A stretch of DNA of 64,000 nucleotides from Nitrosomonas supralitoralis (GCF_003011925.2 NZ_PXXU01000015.1:1-64000); one strand, 5' to 3'. Numbered from the stretch's first letter, positions 1 to 9,700 are shown. The notes: generated by a model from the letters alone, not told the origin. Made by a program: numbers and translations.

Positions 1-1753
1 TTTCAGATCATCTGGCGGCTGTGGAAATCCGGCGCAAAAAAACGTATCCTGTTTCTGGCCGATCGCAATATTCTGGTCGACCAGACCAAGAATAACGATT
101 TCAAACCGTTTGGCGCAGCCATGACCAAAATCAGCAAGCGCCAGATCGACAAAAGTTACGAGATTTACCTATCGTTGTATCAGGCCGTGACCGGCAGCGA
201 AGAAGAACAAAACATCTACAAGCAATTCTCGACGGATTTTTTTGACCTGATCGTGATTGATGAATGCCATCGCGGCAGCGCAGCGGAAGATTCCGCCTGG
301 CGCGAAATCCTGGCATATTTTTCCGCTGCCACGCACATCGGCTTAACCGCTACGCCGAAAGAAACCAGGGATGTTTCCAGCATTCATTACTTTGGTGAAC
401 CCGTTTACAGCTATACGTTAAAACAGGGCATTGAAGACGGCTTTCTGGCACCTTACAAAGTCGTGCGTATCGACATCGACAAGGATTTGCAAGGCTGGCG
501 GCCCAGCAAAGGCCAGACCGACAAGCATGGTGAGTTGATTGAAGACCGCATCTACAATCTGAACGACATGGACCGTACGCTGGTACTGGAACAGCGCACC
601 GAACTGGTGGCCCGGAAAATTACCGAATTCCTCACGGCAACAGACCCCTATGCCAAAACCATCGTGTTTTGTGACGACATCGACCACGCCGAGCGCATGC
701 GCCAGGCGTTAGTAAATCTCAATCCGGAAGAAGTGAAAAAAAACCGCAAATACGTGATGCGCATCACCGGCGATGACATCGAAGGCAAGGCTGAACTGGA
801 TAATTTTATCAATCCGGAAGAACGCTACCCGGTAATCGCCACCACATCCAAGCTGATGACAACCGGCGTCGACGCCCAAACCTGCAAATTGGTGGTGCTG
901 GATCAGCACATCAGATCAATGACCGAATTCAAACAAATTATCGGACGCGGCACCCGCATTAACGAGGAATATGGTAAGTTCTGGTTCACCATCATGGACT
1001 TCAAAAAAGCCACAGAATTATTCGCCGACAAGGATTTCGACGGCGACCCCGTGATGATCTACGAACCCAAAAGCAATGAGTGTCCCGTGCCACCCGATGA
1101 AGAGCTCGAAATTAACCTCGATGAAAACGGCACACCGCTTCCCCCCTTAGAAAAAGGGGGGGATCGAGGGGGGATTAGAACCATTCGACACCCGCCGAGT
1201 AAAATACGTCATGGGCGATGTCACCGTGCATATTATTGCCGAACGGGTGCAATACTACGGACCGGAGGGCAAGCTGATTACCGAATCCCTCAAGGACTAC
1301 ACGCGCCACACGGTACGCAAGGATTATGCCTCACTCGATGAATTTCTGCAGCGCTGGAGCCAGTCCGAACGCAAGGCCACCCTTTTGCAGGAACTGGAAC
1401 AACATGGCGTATTGCTGGTACCCCTGGCTGACGAGGTGGGCAAGGATTTTGATGCATTCGACCTGATCTGCCATGTCGCCTTTGACCAGCCACCGCTGAC
1501 CCGTCGCGAACGCGCTGAAAATGTGAAGAAACGCAACTACTTTGCCAAATACAGCGAACAAGCACGCCAGGTATTGGAAAGTTTGCTGGATAAATATGCC
1601 GATACCGGCATAGAAAACATCGAAGACATCAAAATCCTCACGCTCGACCCCTTCAAAGACATGGGCACGGCCAATGAATTGGTGTCCATCTTTGGCGGCA
1701 AGGCCGCCTACTTGGAAGCGCTGCATGAGCTGGAACAAAATCTTTACGCCTGA
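1..1753 (+). pseudogene. hsdR: Type I restriction subunit HsdR, 3' part, frame broken
   Basis: This is the ATP-dependent motor and nuclease subunit of a type I restriction enzyme; its N-terminal part lies before the window. The first frame is open from base 1 and shows SF2 helicase motifs: DECHRGS (motif II), TATPKET (III), then GRGTR (VI). It loses register inside a palindromic repeat at 1141-1176 and runs to a false stop at 1341. The true C-terminus ([17 protein letters not shown] onward) continues one frame over to 1753. Reading six instead of seven G at 1156-1162 restores one continuous frame through the repeat, so the break is a single base in a homopolymer: a real mutation, an on/off slippage switch, or an assembly error. 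hsdM follows 29 bases later. Confidence 0.85.
1141..1176 (+). repeat. G/C-tract palindromic repeat, copy 1 (in hsdR)
   Basis: C6 TTAGAAAAA G7 ATCGA G6 ATT. This is the same architecture as the other copies at the hsd locus: a C-run/G-run hairpin with an A-rich loop, then a second G-run ending in ATT. It is read in frame as PPLEKGG and carries the G7 tract responsible for the hsdR frame break. Confidence 0.8.
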
Positions 1754-1782
1754 TTGAACATGAACCCAAAACCATTTAACTG

Positions 1783-3297
1783 ATGAGCATTTCCTCCACT
1801 ATCAAATCAATCCAGGACATCATGCGCAAGGATGTGGGCGTCGACGGTGACGCCCAGCGCCTGAGCCAACTGGTATGGATGTTGTTTCTGAAAATTTTTG
1901 ACGACCGCGAAAATGAGTGGGAGCTACTGCAGGACGACTACCAGTCGCCGTTGCCGGAGAAATTCCGCTGGCGCAACTGGGCCGCCGATGCCGAAGGCAT
2001 GACCGGCGATGCGCTCAAGCAATTTCTCGATAACGATCTGTTCCCCGCTTTGCAGCAACTCGAAGCCAAAGGCGGCGATCAGCGCGCCTATGTGATCCGC
2101 TCGGTATTCGAAGACGCCTACAACTATATGAAATCCGGCCAGTTGATCCGGCAGGTAATCAACAAGATTCAGGAAGGCGTGGATTTCAACAAGGCCCAGG
2201 AACGCCACCTGTTCGGCGATATGTACGAACAACTGCTGCGCGATTTACAGGCAGCCGGAAACGCAGGCGAGTTTTACACCCCGCGTGCGGTCACCGAATT
2301 CATCGTGCGCAGGGTCAACCCGCGTCTGGGTGAGAAAATCATGGACCCGGCCTGCGGTACCGGCGGTTTTCTTTCCTGCGCCATCGAACACATGCGCAAG
2401 CAGGATGTAAAAACGGTGGAAAACGAAGCGCAACTGCAGGCCAGCATTTTCGGCATCGAAAAAAAACCGTTGCCGCATCTGCTGTGCACCACCAACATGA
2501 TCCTGCACGGCATCGAAGTGCCGAGCAATATCCGTCACGATAATTCGCTGGCGCGACCGCTCATCAGCTGGTCACCCAAAGAACGCGTCGATGTGGTCAT
2601 CACCAATCCGCCGTTTGGCGGTATGGAAGAAGACGGCATTGAAACCAATTTCCCGACGGCGTTCCGCACGCGCGAAACTGCCGATCTGTTTTTGGTGCTG
2701 ATCATGCAACTGCTCAAGCCCGGTGGCCGCGCCGCACTGGTTCTCCCCGATGGCTTCCTGTTCGGTGAAGGCATCAAAACGCGCATCAAGGAAAAACTGC
2801 TGCAGGAATGCAACCTGCACACCATCGTGCGCCTGCCCAACGGCGTATTCAGCCCGTACACCGGGATCAAGACCAATCTGCTGTTTTTCAGCAAAGGCAC
2901 ACCCACTGAGCAAATTTGGTTTTACCAACACCCGTATCCGCCCGGGGTGAAAAGCTACAACAAGACTAAGCCAATGAAGATTGAAGAATTTGATGTCGAG
3001 GCTGCATGGTGGGGCAGGGAGGAAGACGGTTTCAAACAACGCGTGGAAAATGAATACGCCTGGAGAATCGATCTGGCAGACATTCAGGCGCGCAACTACA
3101 ACCTCGACTGCAAAAACCCGCATATTGGGGAACTTGAAATTCACGACCCGGACGTGCTGCTGGCGCAATATCACGCGATGCAAAATGACATTGCTACTCT
3201 ACGCAGTCAGCTAAAAAACACACTAGGCACAGCATTAACATCTTCAATCGACCAAGGTACGGCACAAAAGTCCTCCCCGTTGAAAAAGGGGGGCTAG
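1783..3297 (+). CDS. hsdM: Type I restriction-modification methyltransferase subunit HsdM
   Basis: N6-adenine DNA methyltransferase of the type I system, working with HsdS. The 504-aa product has the N-terminal HsdM helical domain (MSISSTIKSIQDIMRKDVGV), then the SAM-binding motif DPACGTGGFL near residue 190 and the catalytic NPPF motif near 270. The length is normal for the family. The last residues (SSPLKKGG) are encoded by a palindromic repeat, so the stop codon lies inside the repeat and the natural C-terminus may have been replaced. Gene order hsdR-hsdM-DUF559-hsdS suggests one transcription unit. Confidence 0.95.
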   Translation: MSISSTIKSIQDIMRKDVGVDGDAQRLSQLVWMLFLKIFDDRENEWELLQDDYQSPLPEKFRWRNWAADAEGMTGDALKQFLDNDLFPALQQLEAKGGDQRAYVIRSVFEDAYNYMKSGQLIRQVINKIQEGVDFNKAQERHLFGDMYEQLLRDLQAAGNAGEFYTPRAVTEFIVRRVNPRLGEKIMDPACGTGGFLSCAIEHMRKQDVKTVENEAQLQASIFGIEKKPLPHLLCTTNMILHGIEVPSNIRHDNSLARPLISWSPKERVDVVITNPPFGGMEEDGIETNFPTAFRTRETADLFLVLIMQLLKPGGRAALVLPDGFLFGEGIKTRIKEKLLQECNLHTIVRLPNGVFSPYTGIKTNLLFFSKGTPTEQIWFYQHPYPPGVKSYNKTKPMKIEEFDVEAAWWGREEDGFKQRVENEYAWRIDLADIQARNYNLDCKNPHIGELEIHDPDVLLAQYHAMQNDIATLRSQLKNTLGTALTSSIDQGTAQKSSPLKKGG

Positions 3298-3306
3298 GGG
3301 GATTAT
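3273..3306 (+). repeat. G/C-tract palindromic repeat, copy 2 (left flank of DUF559 gene)
   Basis: Forward-orientation copy: CCTCCCCG TTGAAAAA G6 CTA G5 ATTATT. It encodes the HsdM C-terminus and its stop. Its second G-run sits about 9 bases before the DUF559 ATG, where it can serve as the ribosome binding site. It is inverted relative to copy 3. Confidence 0.8.
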
Positions 3307-3307
3307 T

Positions 3308-3712
3308 ATGCAACCCTACAAACCAATTCTGAAACCCTTCGCCCGCAACCTGCGCAGCAACATGACCGATGCTGAACAATTGCTCTGGTCAAAATTGCGC
3401 CGCAAGCAAATTTTAGGCGTGCAGTTTTACCGCCAGAAGCCCTTGGCCAACTACATCGTCGATTTCTATTGCGCAGCAGCCAATCTCGTCATCGAACTGG
3501 ACGGCTCGCAACATTTTGAACCGAATCACCAGGCCAGCGACGCGGAACGAGACCGGATATTGGAATCATTGGGTTTACGAGTGTTGCGCTTTGACAACCG
3601 GCAGGTTATGCAAGAACTGGATGCGGTGATGAGGGTGGTTTTTGAAGCGGTTGAGAAGGGAGTCCTTTTAATCCCCCCTAGCCCCCCTTTTTCAAAGGGG
3701 GGTGGAGTATGA
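3308..3712 (+). CDS. DUF559 family endonuclease-like protein
   Basis: A 134-aa protein of the DUF559 family (PF04480), related in fold to Vsr and other PD-(D/E)XK nucleases. Visible landmarks are the N-terminal ARNLRSNMTDAEQLLWSKLR helix, the core VDFYCAAANLVIELDGSQH with the expected acidic residues (D and E) and QH, and RVLRFDNRQV. This matches a complete domain. The last 13 residues ([13 protein letters not shown]) are encoded by a repeat copy. The ORF is bounded at both ends by inverted repeats and sits between hsdM and hsdS. It may be a nuclease that moves or maintains the repeats, or simply a passenger; its function is not established. Confidence 0.85.
   Translation: MQPYKPILKPFARNLRSNMTDAEQLLWSKLRRKQILGVQFYRQKPLANYIVDFYCAAANLVIELDGSQHFEPNHQASDAERDRILESLGLRVLRFDNRQVMQELDAVMRVVFEAVEKGVLLIPPSPPFSKGGGV
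3670..3703 (-). repeat. G/C-tract palindromic repeat, copy 3 (right flank of DUF559 gene)
   Basis: Reverse-orientation copy: AAT C6 TAG C6 TTTTTCAAA G6. It encodes the C-terminus of the DUF559 protein. Its terminal GGGGGGTGGAG supplies a ribosome binding site to the ATG at 3709. Confidence 0.8.
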
Positions 3713-3952
3713 GCGCTGAAACTCCGGGAATTGATTCTGACAAAAATCGGGACACTAAAACATCCACATCAAAAACACCCCCCGCAACACCCACAACCAC
3801 CACCCCCCCTTTGGAAAAGGGGGGTGGAGTATGAGCGCTGAAACTCCGGGAATTGATTCTGACAAAAATCGGGACACTAAAACATCCACATCAAAAACAC
3901 CCCCCGCAACACCCACAACCACCATCCCCCCCTTTGAAAAAGGGGGGCTAGG
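3709..3952 (+). repeat. 122-bp tandem direct duplication at the 5' end of hsdS
   Basis: Bases 3709-3830 and 3831-3952 are nearly identical; both start ATGAGCGCTGAAACTCCGGG. The period (122) is not a multiple of three, so the upstream copy encodes only a 41-codon ORF that ends at 3834, overlapping the downstream ATG. The downstream copy opens the full hsdS frame. Each unit ends in a palindromic-repeat hairpin (copy 4, a half repeat, at about 3810-3826). Each ATG has GGTGGAG a few bases ahead. Confidence 0.85.
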
Positions 3953-5861
3953 GGGGATTCCAAGAGAGCTAGGATGGATTCACCACCTCGACATCTGGAC
4001 CAGCGCCGAAACAGAAAAGAAATCAGGCCGTGGCCGCACTGGCAGAAATGGCGCCAGCGTATACGGCGTCCAGAAACTGCGCGAACTGATTCTGGAACTG
4101 GCGGTGCGCGGAAAATTGGTGCCACAAGATCCGAACGATGAACCAGCTGGTGAGTTAATCAAGCGGATACAGATAGAAAAAGCAAAGCTGATAGCGAAAG
4201 GCAAAATCAAGAAAGATAAACCGATACCGCCAATTTTGGATGAGGAAAAACCGTTTGAACTGCCGCAAGGGTGGGAGTGGGTGAGATTAGACGATATTGG
4301 AAGCACTTTTATAGGATTGACATATTCACCCAAAGATATTTCTGATAATGGAATTCCCGTTTTACGCTCTTCTAATATCCAAAATGGAAAAATTGATCTA
4401 TTGGATTTGATAAGGGTTAGTGGAAATATCAAAAGTAACTTATTTGTTGATGAAGGCGATCTATTAATTTGCGCTCGAAATGGTAGTAAATCATTAGTTG
4501 GCAAAACTGCGATGATCGAGAATCTAAATGAACCTATGGTTTTTGGTGCATTTATGGCGATATACAAGAGCCCACTTAATTTTTATGTTCAAGTTTTTTT
4601 GAATTCACCTATTTTTAGAAGCCTCTTAGATGGTGTTTCAACTACAACTATTAATCAAATAACACAAAATAATCTCAAAACTACACTAACTTCACTCCCA
4701 CCCCTCCCCGAACAACATCGCATCGTAACCAAAGTCGATGAACTGATGGCGCTGTGCGATCAACTGGAAACGCAGCACAGCAACGCCGCTGAAGCGCACG
4801 AAAAACTGGTAAATCATCTGCTCGGCACATTGACTCAATCGCAAAGCGCGGATGACTTCAGCGCCAATTGGCAGCGCATTGCTGCGCATTTTGATACTTT
4901 ATTCACCACCGAAGCCAGCATCGACGCACTCAAGCAAACCCTGCTACAACTCGCGGTGATGGGCAAACTCGTGCCGCAAGACCCAACCGATGAACCGGCC
5001 AATGAATTGCTCGAGCGCATCCAGGCGGAAAAAGCCAGGTTGATGGCTGAGGGGAAGATCAAGAAAGGCAAATCCCCCCTAACCCCCCTTTTACCAAGGG
5101 GGGAAACAGGTTCAGCTGCAGCAACCTCAATCAATCCCACTACAACCACTTTTTCTACTCCCCCTCTTTCTAATTCCACCCCTAACCCTAACTCCACCCC
5201 CCCCTTTGAAAAAGGGGGGCCGGGGGGGATTCAACGAGGAATTTCAGAGGAGGAAAAATCGTTTGTATTGCCGCAGGGATGGATGTGGGTGAGGCTTGAC
5301 GAGATTACATCAAAGATAACTGATGGCGATCACAAAACACCACTAAGAATTTTAGAAGGCTTCAGGCTATTTTCTGCCAAAAATGTTCGTGATGGCTATC
5401 TGGATTTCGATAATTGTGACTTCATTTCTGAACAAGATTATCTGAACTCCAGGGAACGTTGCTGCCCGGACACTGGTGACCTACTCATTGTTTCTGTTGG
5501 AGGAACTATCGGACGAACATCTCTCGTCCCTGTTGATTCAAATTTTGCGTTAGTGAGAAGTGTAGCGCTTATAAAACCATTGCTATTCAACAGTTACTAT
5601 TTAAAGCAGGCAATGGATTCAAACCTGCTTCAAGAATCAATTCACGCAAGAAAACGTGGAGGCGCGCAACCTTGTCTTTATTTATCGGAAATTGAACAAT
5701 TTGTTTTCCCACTTCCACCCCTCCCCGAGCAACACCGCATCGTCGCCAAAGTCGACGAACTCATGTCTCTCTGCGACCAACTCAAATCCACTATCACGCA
5801 AGCCAGTCAGTTACAGAAAAAACTGGCGGATGTTGTGGTTGAGCAGGCAATAGCTTTCTGA
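3831..5861 (+). CDS. hsdS: Type I restriction specificity subunit HsdS (repeat-enlarged)
   Basis: DNA-recognition subunit with two target-recognition domains. Each half begins with the conserved LAVRGKLVPQDPNDEPA or LAVMGKLVPQDPTDEPA helix and ends with LPPLPEQHRIV.KVDEL. The halves cover about residues 80-320 and 365-655 of 676. This is longer than most HsdS proteins because repeat copies add low-complexity linkers: residues 1-60 (Thr/Pro-rich, PPFEKGGLGGI) and about 415-470 (SPLTPLLPRGE to PPFEKGGPGGI). All insertions keep the frame. The start at 3831 is chosen for its GGTGGAG ribosome site and because the duplicated upstream ATG (3709) is out of frame. Confidence 0.92.
   Translation: MSAETPGIDSDKNRDTKTSTSKTPPATPTTTIPPFEKGGLGGIPRELGWIHHLDIWTSAETEKKSGRGRTGRNGASVYGVQKLRELILELAVRGKLVPQDPNDEPAGELIKRIQIEKAKLIAKGKIKKDKPIPPILDEEKPFELPQGWEWVRLDDIGSTFIGLTYSPKDISDNGIPVLRSSNIQNGKIDLLDLIRVSGNIKSNLFVDEGDLLICARNGSKSLVGKTAMIENLNEPMVFGAFMAIYKSPLNFYVQVFLNSPIFRSLLDGVSTTTINQITQNNLKTTLTSLPPLPEQHRIVTKVDELMALCDQLETQHSNAAEAHEKLVNHLLGTLTQSQSADDFSANWQRIAAHFDTLFTTEASIDALKQTLLQLAVMGKLVPQDPTDEPANELLERIQAEKARLMAEGKIKKGKSPLTPLLPRGETGSAAATSINPTTTTFSTPPLSNSTPNPNSTPPFEKGGPGGIQRGISEEEKSFVLPQGWMWVRLDEITSKITDGDHKTPLRILEGFRLFSAKNVRDGYLDFDNCDFISEQDYLNSRERCCPDTGDLLIVSVGGTIGRTSLVPVDSNFALVRSVALIKPLLFNSYYLKQAMDSNLLQESIHARKRGGAQPCLYLSEIEQFVFPLPPLPEQHRIVAKVDELMSLCDQLKSTITQASQLQKKLADVVVEQAIAF
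3924..3959 (+). repeat. G/C-tract palindromic repeat, copy 5 (hsdS N-terminus)
   Basis: Forward copy: C7 TTTGAAAAA G6 CTA G6 ATT, read in frame as PPFEKGGLGGI. It is the best-preserved copy in the window. Confidence 0.8.
5071..5105 (-). repeat. G/C-tract palindromic repeat, copy 6 (hsdS linker)
   Basis: Reverse copy: AAT C6 TAA C6 TTTTACCAA G6, read as SPLTPLLPRGE. It lies between the two recognition halves of hsdS and forms an inverted pair with copy 7, about 90 bases apart. Confidence 0.75.
5196..5231 (+). repeat. G/C-tract palindromic repeat, copy 7 (hsdS linker)
   Basis: Forward copy: C-run, TTTGAAAAA, G6 CC G7 ATT, read in frame as PPFEKGGPGGI. With copy 6 it brackets a Thr/Ser/Pro/Asn-rich stretch that the first half of hsdS does not have. 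Confidence 0.8.
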
Positions 5862-5869
5862 ACGAATGT

Positions 5870-6736
5870 ATGAATCGCACTCAGCTTGTCCTGTTCACCC
5901 TTGCCAGCGGCCGCTCGGGCACGAGTTATCTTGCCGATTTCTTCGCCAAGAACATTACGCAGTGTTACAGCACGCACGAGCCCTATTTTACGTTTGGAAA
6001 CCCCACGCTGTTTGGCAAGCCGATCGCCTGGAATACGCGGCATAACGACCGCGCCTTATTGCCGGTGCTGGAGCGCAAGTGCCGTTTTATCGTCAGCCGC
6101 AAGGAACCAGTTTATTTTGAATCCAATCATGCTTTCCTCAAGGCCTTCAATCGTCATGCCGGAGCACTGTTAAACAACCCTGGTTTTATTCATTTGGTGC
6201 GCCATCCGTTACGGGTGGCAAAAAGCGAATATGTGCGCGAGCAGATGATACGCAAGTGGCATTTTCCATTTGCCGATTACACCAGCGATACCGGCGAGCG
6301 CTATTTCCGCTGGGCATTGACCGGGCAGGAAGATGTATTCCGACACTATCCGTCATCACTCAGCCGCTTTCAGTTTTATCTGTTGCAGTGGCTGGAAATT
6401 GAGTACCGCGCGATGCAGTTAATTCACGACCATCGCTGGCAAGCACGCGTGTTTTTTATCGATGTTGGCGTGGATCTGAAACAGGAAGCGGTGCTGAAGA
6501 ACATGGTCAGATTTTTTGATTTGCCGCATCAGCCGGTCTTTAAGATGGATCTGCGCCGCAACCAAACTCCGTTTATCGACCCGACCCTCGTCACGCAACA
6601 GGATAAACAGGAATTCCAGGCGATTGCGCGCCATTTACCCGAGCGTTATAAAAAGCTGCTGCAAAATAAGCCTTATCGTGATTGCAGCTGGTTCACCGAA
6701 GTGAACCAGCTCATGATCGAAGGCAGCCGAGCATGA
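5870..6736 (+). CDS. Sulfotransferase family protein
   Basis: A 288-aa protein resembling PAPS-dependent sulfotransferases. The N-terminal phosphate-binding loop LASGRSGTSYLADFF (residues 12-26) matches the 5'-PSB motif, and HLVRHPLRVAKSEYVRE (about 103-119) matches the 3'-phosphate-binding motif with its Arg and Ser. The acceptor cannot be told; a cell-surface glycan or lipid is typical. It starts 8 bases after the hsdS stop without a strong ribosome site and is convergent with cusA, whose stop lies 21 bases beyond it. It may be a host gene marking the edge of the hsd insertion. Confidence 0.7.
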   Translation: MNRTQLVLFTLASGRSGTSYLADFFAKNITQCYSTHEPYFTFGNPTLFGKPIAWNTRHNDRALLPVLERKCRFIVSRKEPVYFESNHAFLKAFNRHAGALLNNPGFIHLVRHPLRVAKSEYVREQMIRKWHFPFADYTSDTGERYFRWALTGQEDVFRHYPSSLSRFQFYLLQWLEIEYRAMQLIHDHRWQARVFFIDVGVDLKQEAVLKNMVRFFDLPHQPVFKMDLRRNQTPFIDPTLVTQQDKQEFQAIARHLPERYKKLLQNKPYRDCSWFTEVNQLMIEGSRA

Positions 6737-6757
6737 ATGTGTTGGATATATCCGTCT

Positions 6758-9700
6758 TTATCCACGCCGCAGCGGTATCTCCTTCACTAAAGCATACACC
6801 GCCGGGAAAATGATCAATGTCAGGATCGTTGCGGAAACCATGCCGCCGACCATGGGAGCGGCGATGCGGCGCATCACTTCAGAGCCGGTGCCGGTGCTGA
6901 GCATGACCGGCAGCAAGCCGATCACGCTGCCTGCGATCGTCATCATTACCGGGCGGATGCGGTAAACGGCGCCTTGCACCACGGCGTCATACAAATCCTT
7001 AAGGGATACCTGCTCGTCCATTGCTTTGCGTTGCCGGGCGATGGTGGTGAGCGATTGATCGATGAAGGTCAGCATCACCATGCCGGATTCTGCGGCGATG
7101 CCGATCAGGCCGATGAATCCGACCACCGCGGCAATGCTCAGGTTGTAATCAAGCCAGTACATCAGCCAGATGCCGCCGACCACAGAAAACGGTATCGACA
7201 GCATGACGATCAGCGTTTCAGTCAGGCGGCCGAAATTCAAGTAAACCAGCAAGAACACCATCAGTATTGTCAGCGGAATCACCAGTTTCAATTTTTCAGT
7301 GGCACGCTGCATGTATTCAAATTGACCGCTCCAGGTTGCGTAGTATCCTGGCGGAAACTGTACCTGCTTTTGCACGGCTTGTTGCGCATCAGCGATGTAA
7401 CCGCCGATGTCGCGGTCGCGGATATCGATGAAGATGTAAGCCGACAGCAGAGCGTTTTCGGTGCGGATACTGGGCGGCCCTTGCACCAGCTTGACTTGTG
7501 CCAATTGACCCAGCGGCACCATGGTGCCGCCCATCGCGGGTACCAGCACTTGCGTGGCGATAGCCTGCGGGTCGCTGCGCAGTTCGCGCGGATAGCGGAT
7601 CGCGACATCAAAGCGCTCGCGGCCTTCCACCGTGGTGGTAATGACTTCCCCGCCCAATGCCACGGAAATGACATCAAGCAGATCCCCCACCGCCAGGCCG
7701 TAACGCGCCAATGCCAGCCGATCCGGTTCGATATCCAGGTAATAGCCGCCGGTGATGCGCTCGGCATACGCACTGGCAGTGCCGGGCACGGTTTTCACCA
7801 CGGCTTCGATTTGCCGGGCGATGGTTTCGATTTCCGTCAGATTGTTACCGAATACCTTGATGCCGACCGGCGTGCGAATGCCGGTGGCGAGCATATCGAT
7901 GCGGTTTTTGATCGGCATGGTCCAGGCATTCGCGACACCGGGAATTTGCAGTGCCTGATCGAGTTCGGCAATCAGTTGATCGATGGTCAAACCGGGACGC
8001 CATTCATGCTCCGGTTTCAGGTTGATGATGGTTTCAGTCATTTCCAGAGGTGCCGGATCGGTCGCGGTATCGGCACGTCCCGCCTTGCCGAACACCGAGG
8101 CCACTTCCGGAAAACTCATGATGATTTTGTTTTGCGTCTGCATCGTTTCCGCCGCCTTGGTCACCGAAATGCCCGGCAACGTGACGGGCATGTACAGCAA
8201 CGTGCCCTCGTTTAATGTCGGCATGAATTCGGTGCCCAGCCGCATGGCCGGATAAAGCGTCACAGCCAGCACGCCCAATGCAATCACCAGTATGGTTTTT
8301 TTCCAGTGCATCACGCCCGCGACTATCGGTTGATAGCAGCGAATCATCAGGCGGCCCAGCGGATTGTCTTGCTCGCGCGGAATGCGGCCACGGATCAGCA
8401 GCAGTATCAGCACCGGAACCAGCGTAATCGATAAAATAGCCGCACCGGCCATGGCAAAGGTTTTGGTATACGCGAGCGGCTGGAACATGCGACCTTCCTG
8501 GGCTTCCAGCGCGAACACCGGAAGAAACGATACCGTAATGATTAATAAGCTGAAAAACAATGACGGCCCGACTTCCTTACAAGCGGTGATTATCGCGTCG
8601 GTGCGCGATTCTCCCGGTTTAAGCCGCGCCAGATGCTTATGCGCATTTTCCACCATGACTATGGCAGCATCCGTCATTTCCGCAATCGCCAAGGCAATTC
8701 CGGCCAGGCTCATAATGTTGGAGTTAATGCCGAGTTGCCCCATGGCAATAAATGCGATCAACACGCCGATGGGCAGCATGATGATCGCCACCAGCGCGCT
8801 GCGCACGTGCATCAGAAATACTGCGCACACCAATGCGATGATGATGATCTGCTCGATGAATATTTCCTTCAGTGTCGCAATGGCGCGGTGGATCAGTTCC
8901 GAACGGTTGTATACCGATTTGACTGAAACATCCTGCGGCAATCCGGATTTGATCTGGTCAATTTTTGCTTCAAGATCGTGAATGACATCCAGTGCATTCT
9001 CGCCATAGCGCGCCACTGCGATGCCGGAAACTGCTTCCCCTTCGCCGTTCAGCTCCGTGATGCCGCGGCGTTCACCGGGTACCAATTCCACGCGGGCGAT
9101 ATCACGCAGCAGCACAGGCATGCCGATATGCGCCCGCACCACCAGATTCTCCAGATCGCTGATGCCACGTAGATAACCCCGACCCCGCACCATGTATTCG
9201 GTTTCCGCCAGTTCGATCACGCGCCCACCGACATCGCGATTGCTGGCGGCAATCACCTCCGTGATACGTTTCAAAGGAATGTCATAGGCTTGCAGGCGGC
9301 GCGGATCGACCGTGATCTGATAAGTTTTGACAAAACCTCCGACACTGGCAATTTCGGATATACCGTGGGTGGTGGTTAATTGATAACGCAGAAACCAGTC
9401 CTGAATGGTGCGCAATTCGTCCAGTGTACGGTTTTTGGCGGTGACAACATACTGATAAATCCAGCCGACGCCGGTTGCATCCGGGCCAAGCGCAGGTCGC
9501 ACATCCTGTGGCAACTGGTTCGCCGCAAAACTCAAATACTCCAGCACGCGCGACCGCGCCCAGTAAATATCGGTGCCATCTTCAAAAATAACATAAATGA
9601 ACGAAACCCCGAACGCCGACTGTCCGCGCACGACCTTTGCGCGCGGCACCGCCAGCATGGCGGTGGTAAGCGGATAAGTGACCTGATCCTCAACCACCTG

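Noticed and set aside
1147-1160. Programmed -1 frameshifting in hsdR at the A-AAA-AAG-like run
   Set aside because: A -1 shift leads to the wrong frame; the downstream part needs the opposite shift, explained more simply by one extra G.
3273-5231. CRISPR array formed by the repeated G/C-tract sequence
   Set aside because: Copies are in both orientations, irregularly spaced, lie within coding frames and no cas genes are present.
6974-8215. A 413-codon plus-strand open frame opposite cusA
   Set aside because: It lies fully antisense to the strongly conserved cusA frame, has no family motif and unnatural His/Gln-rich composition; a shadow of codon bias.
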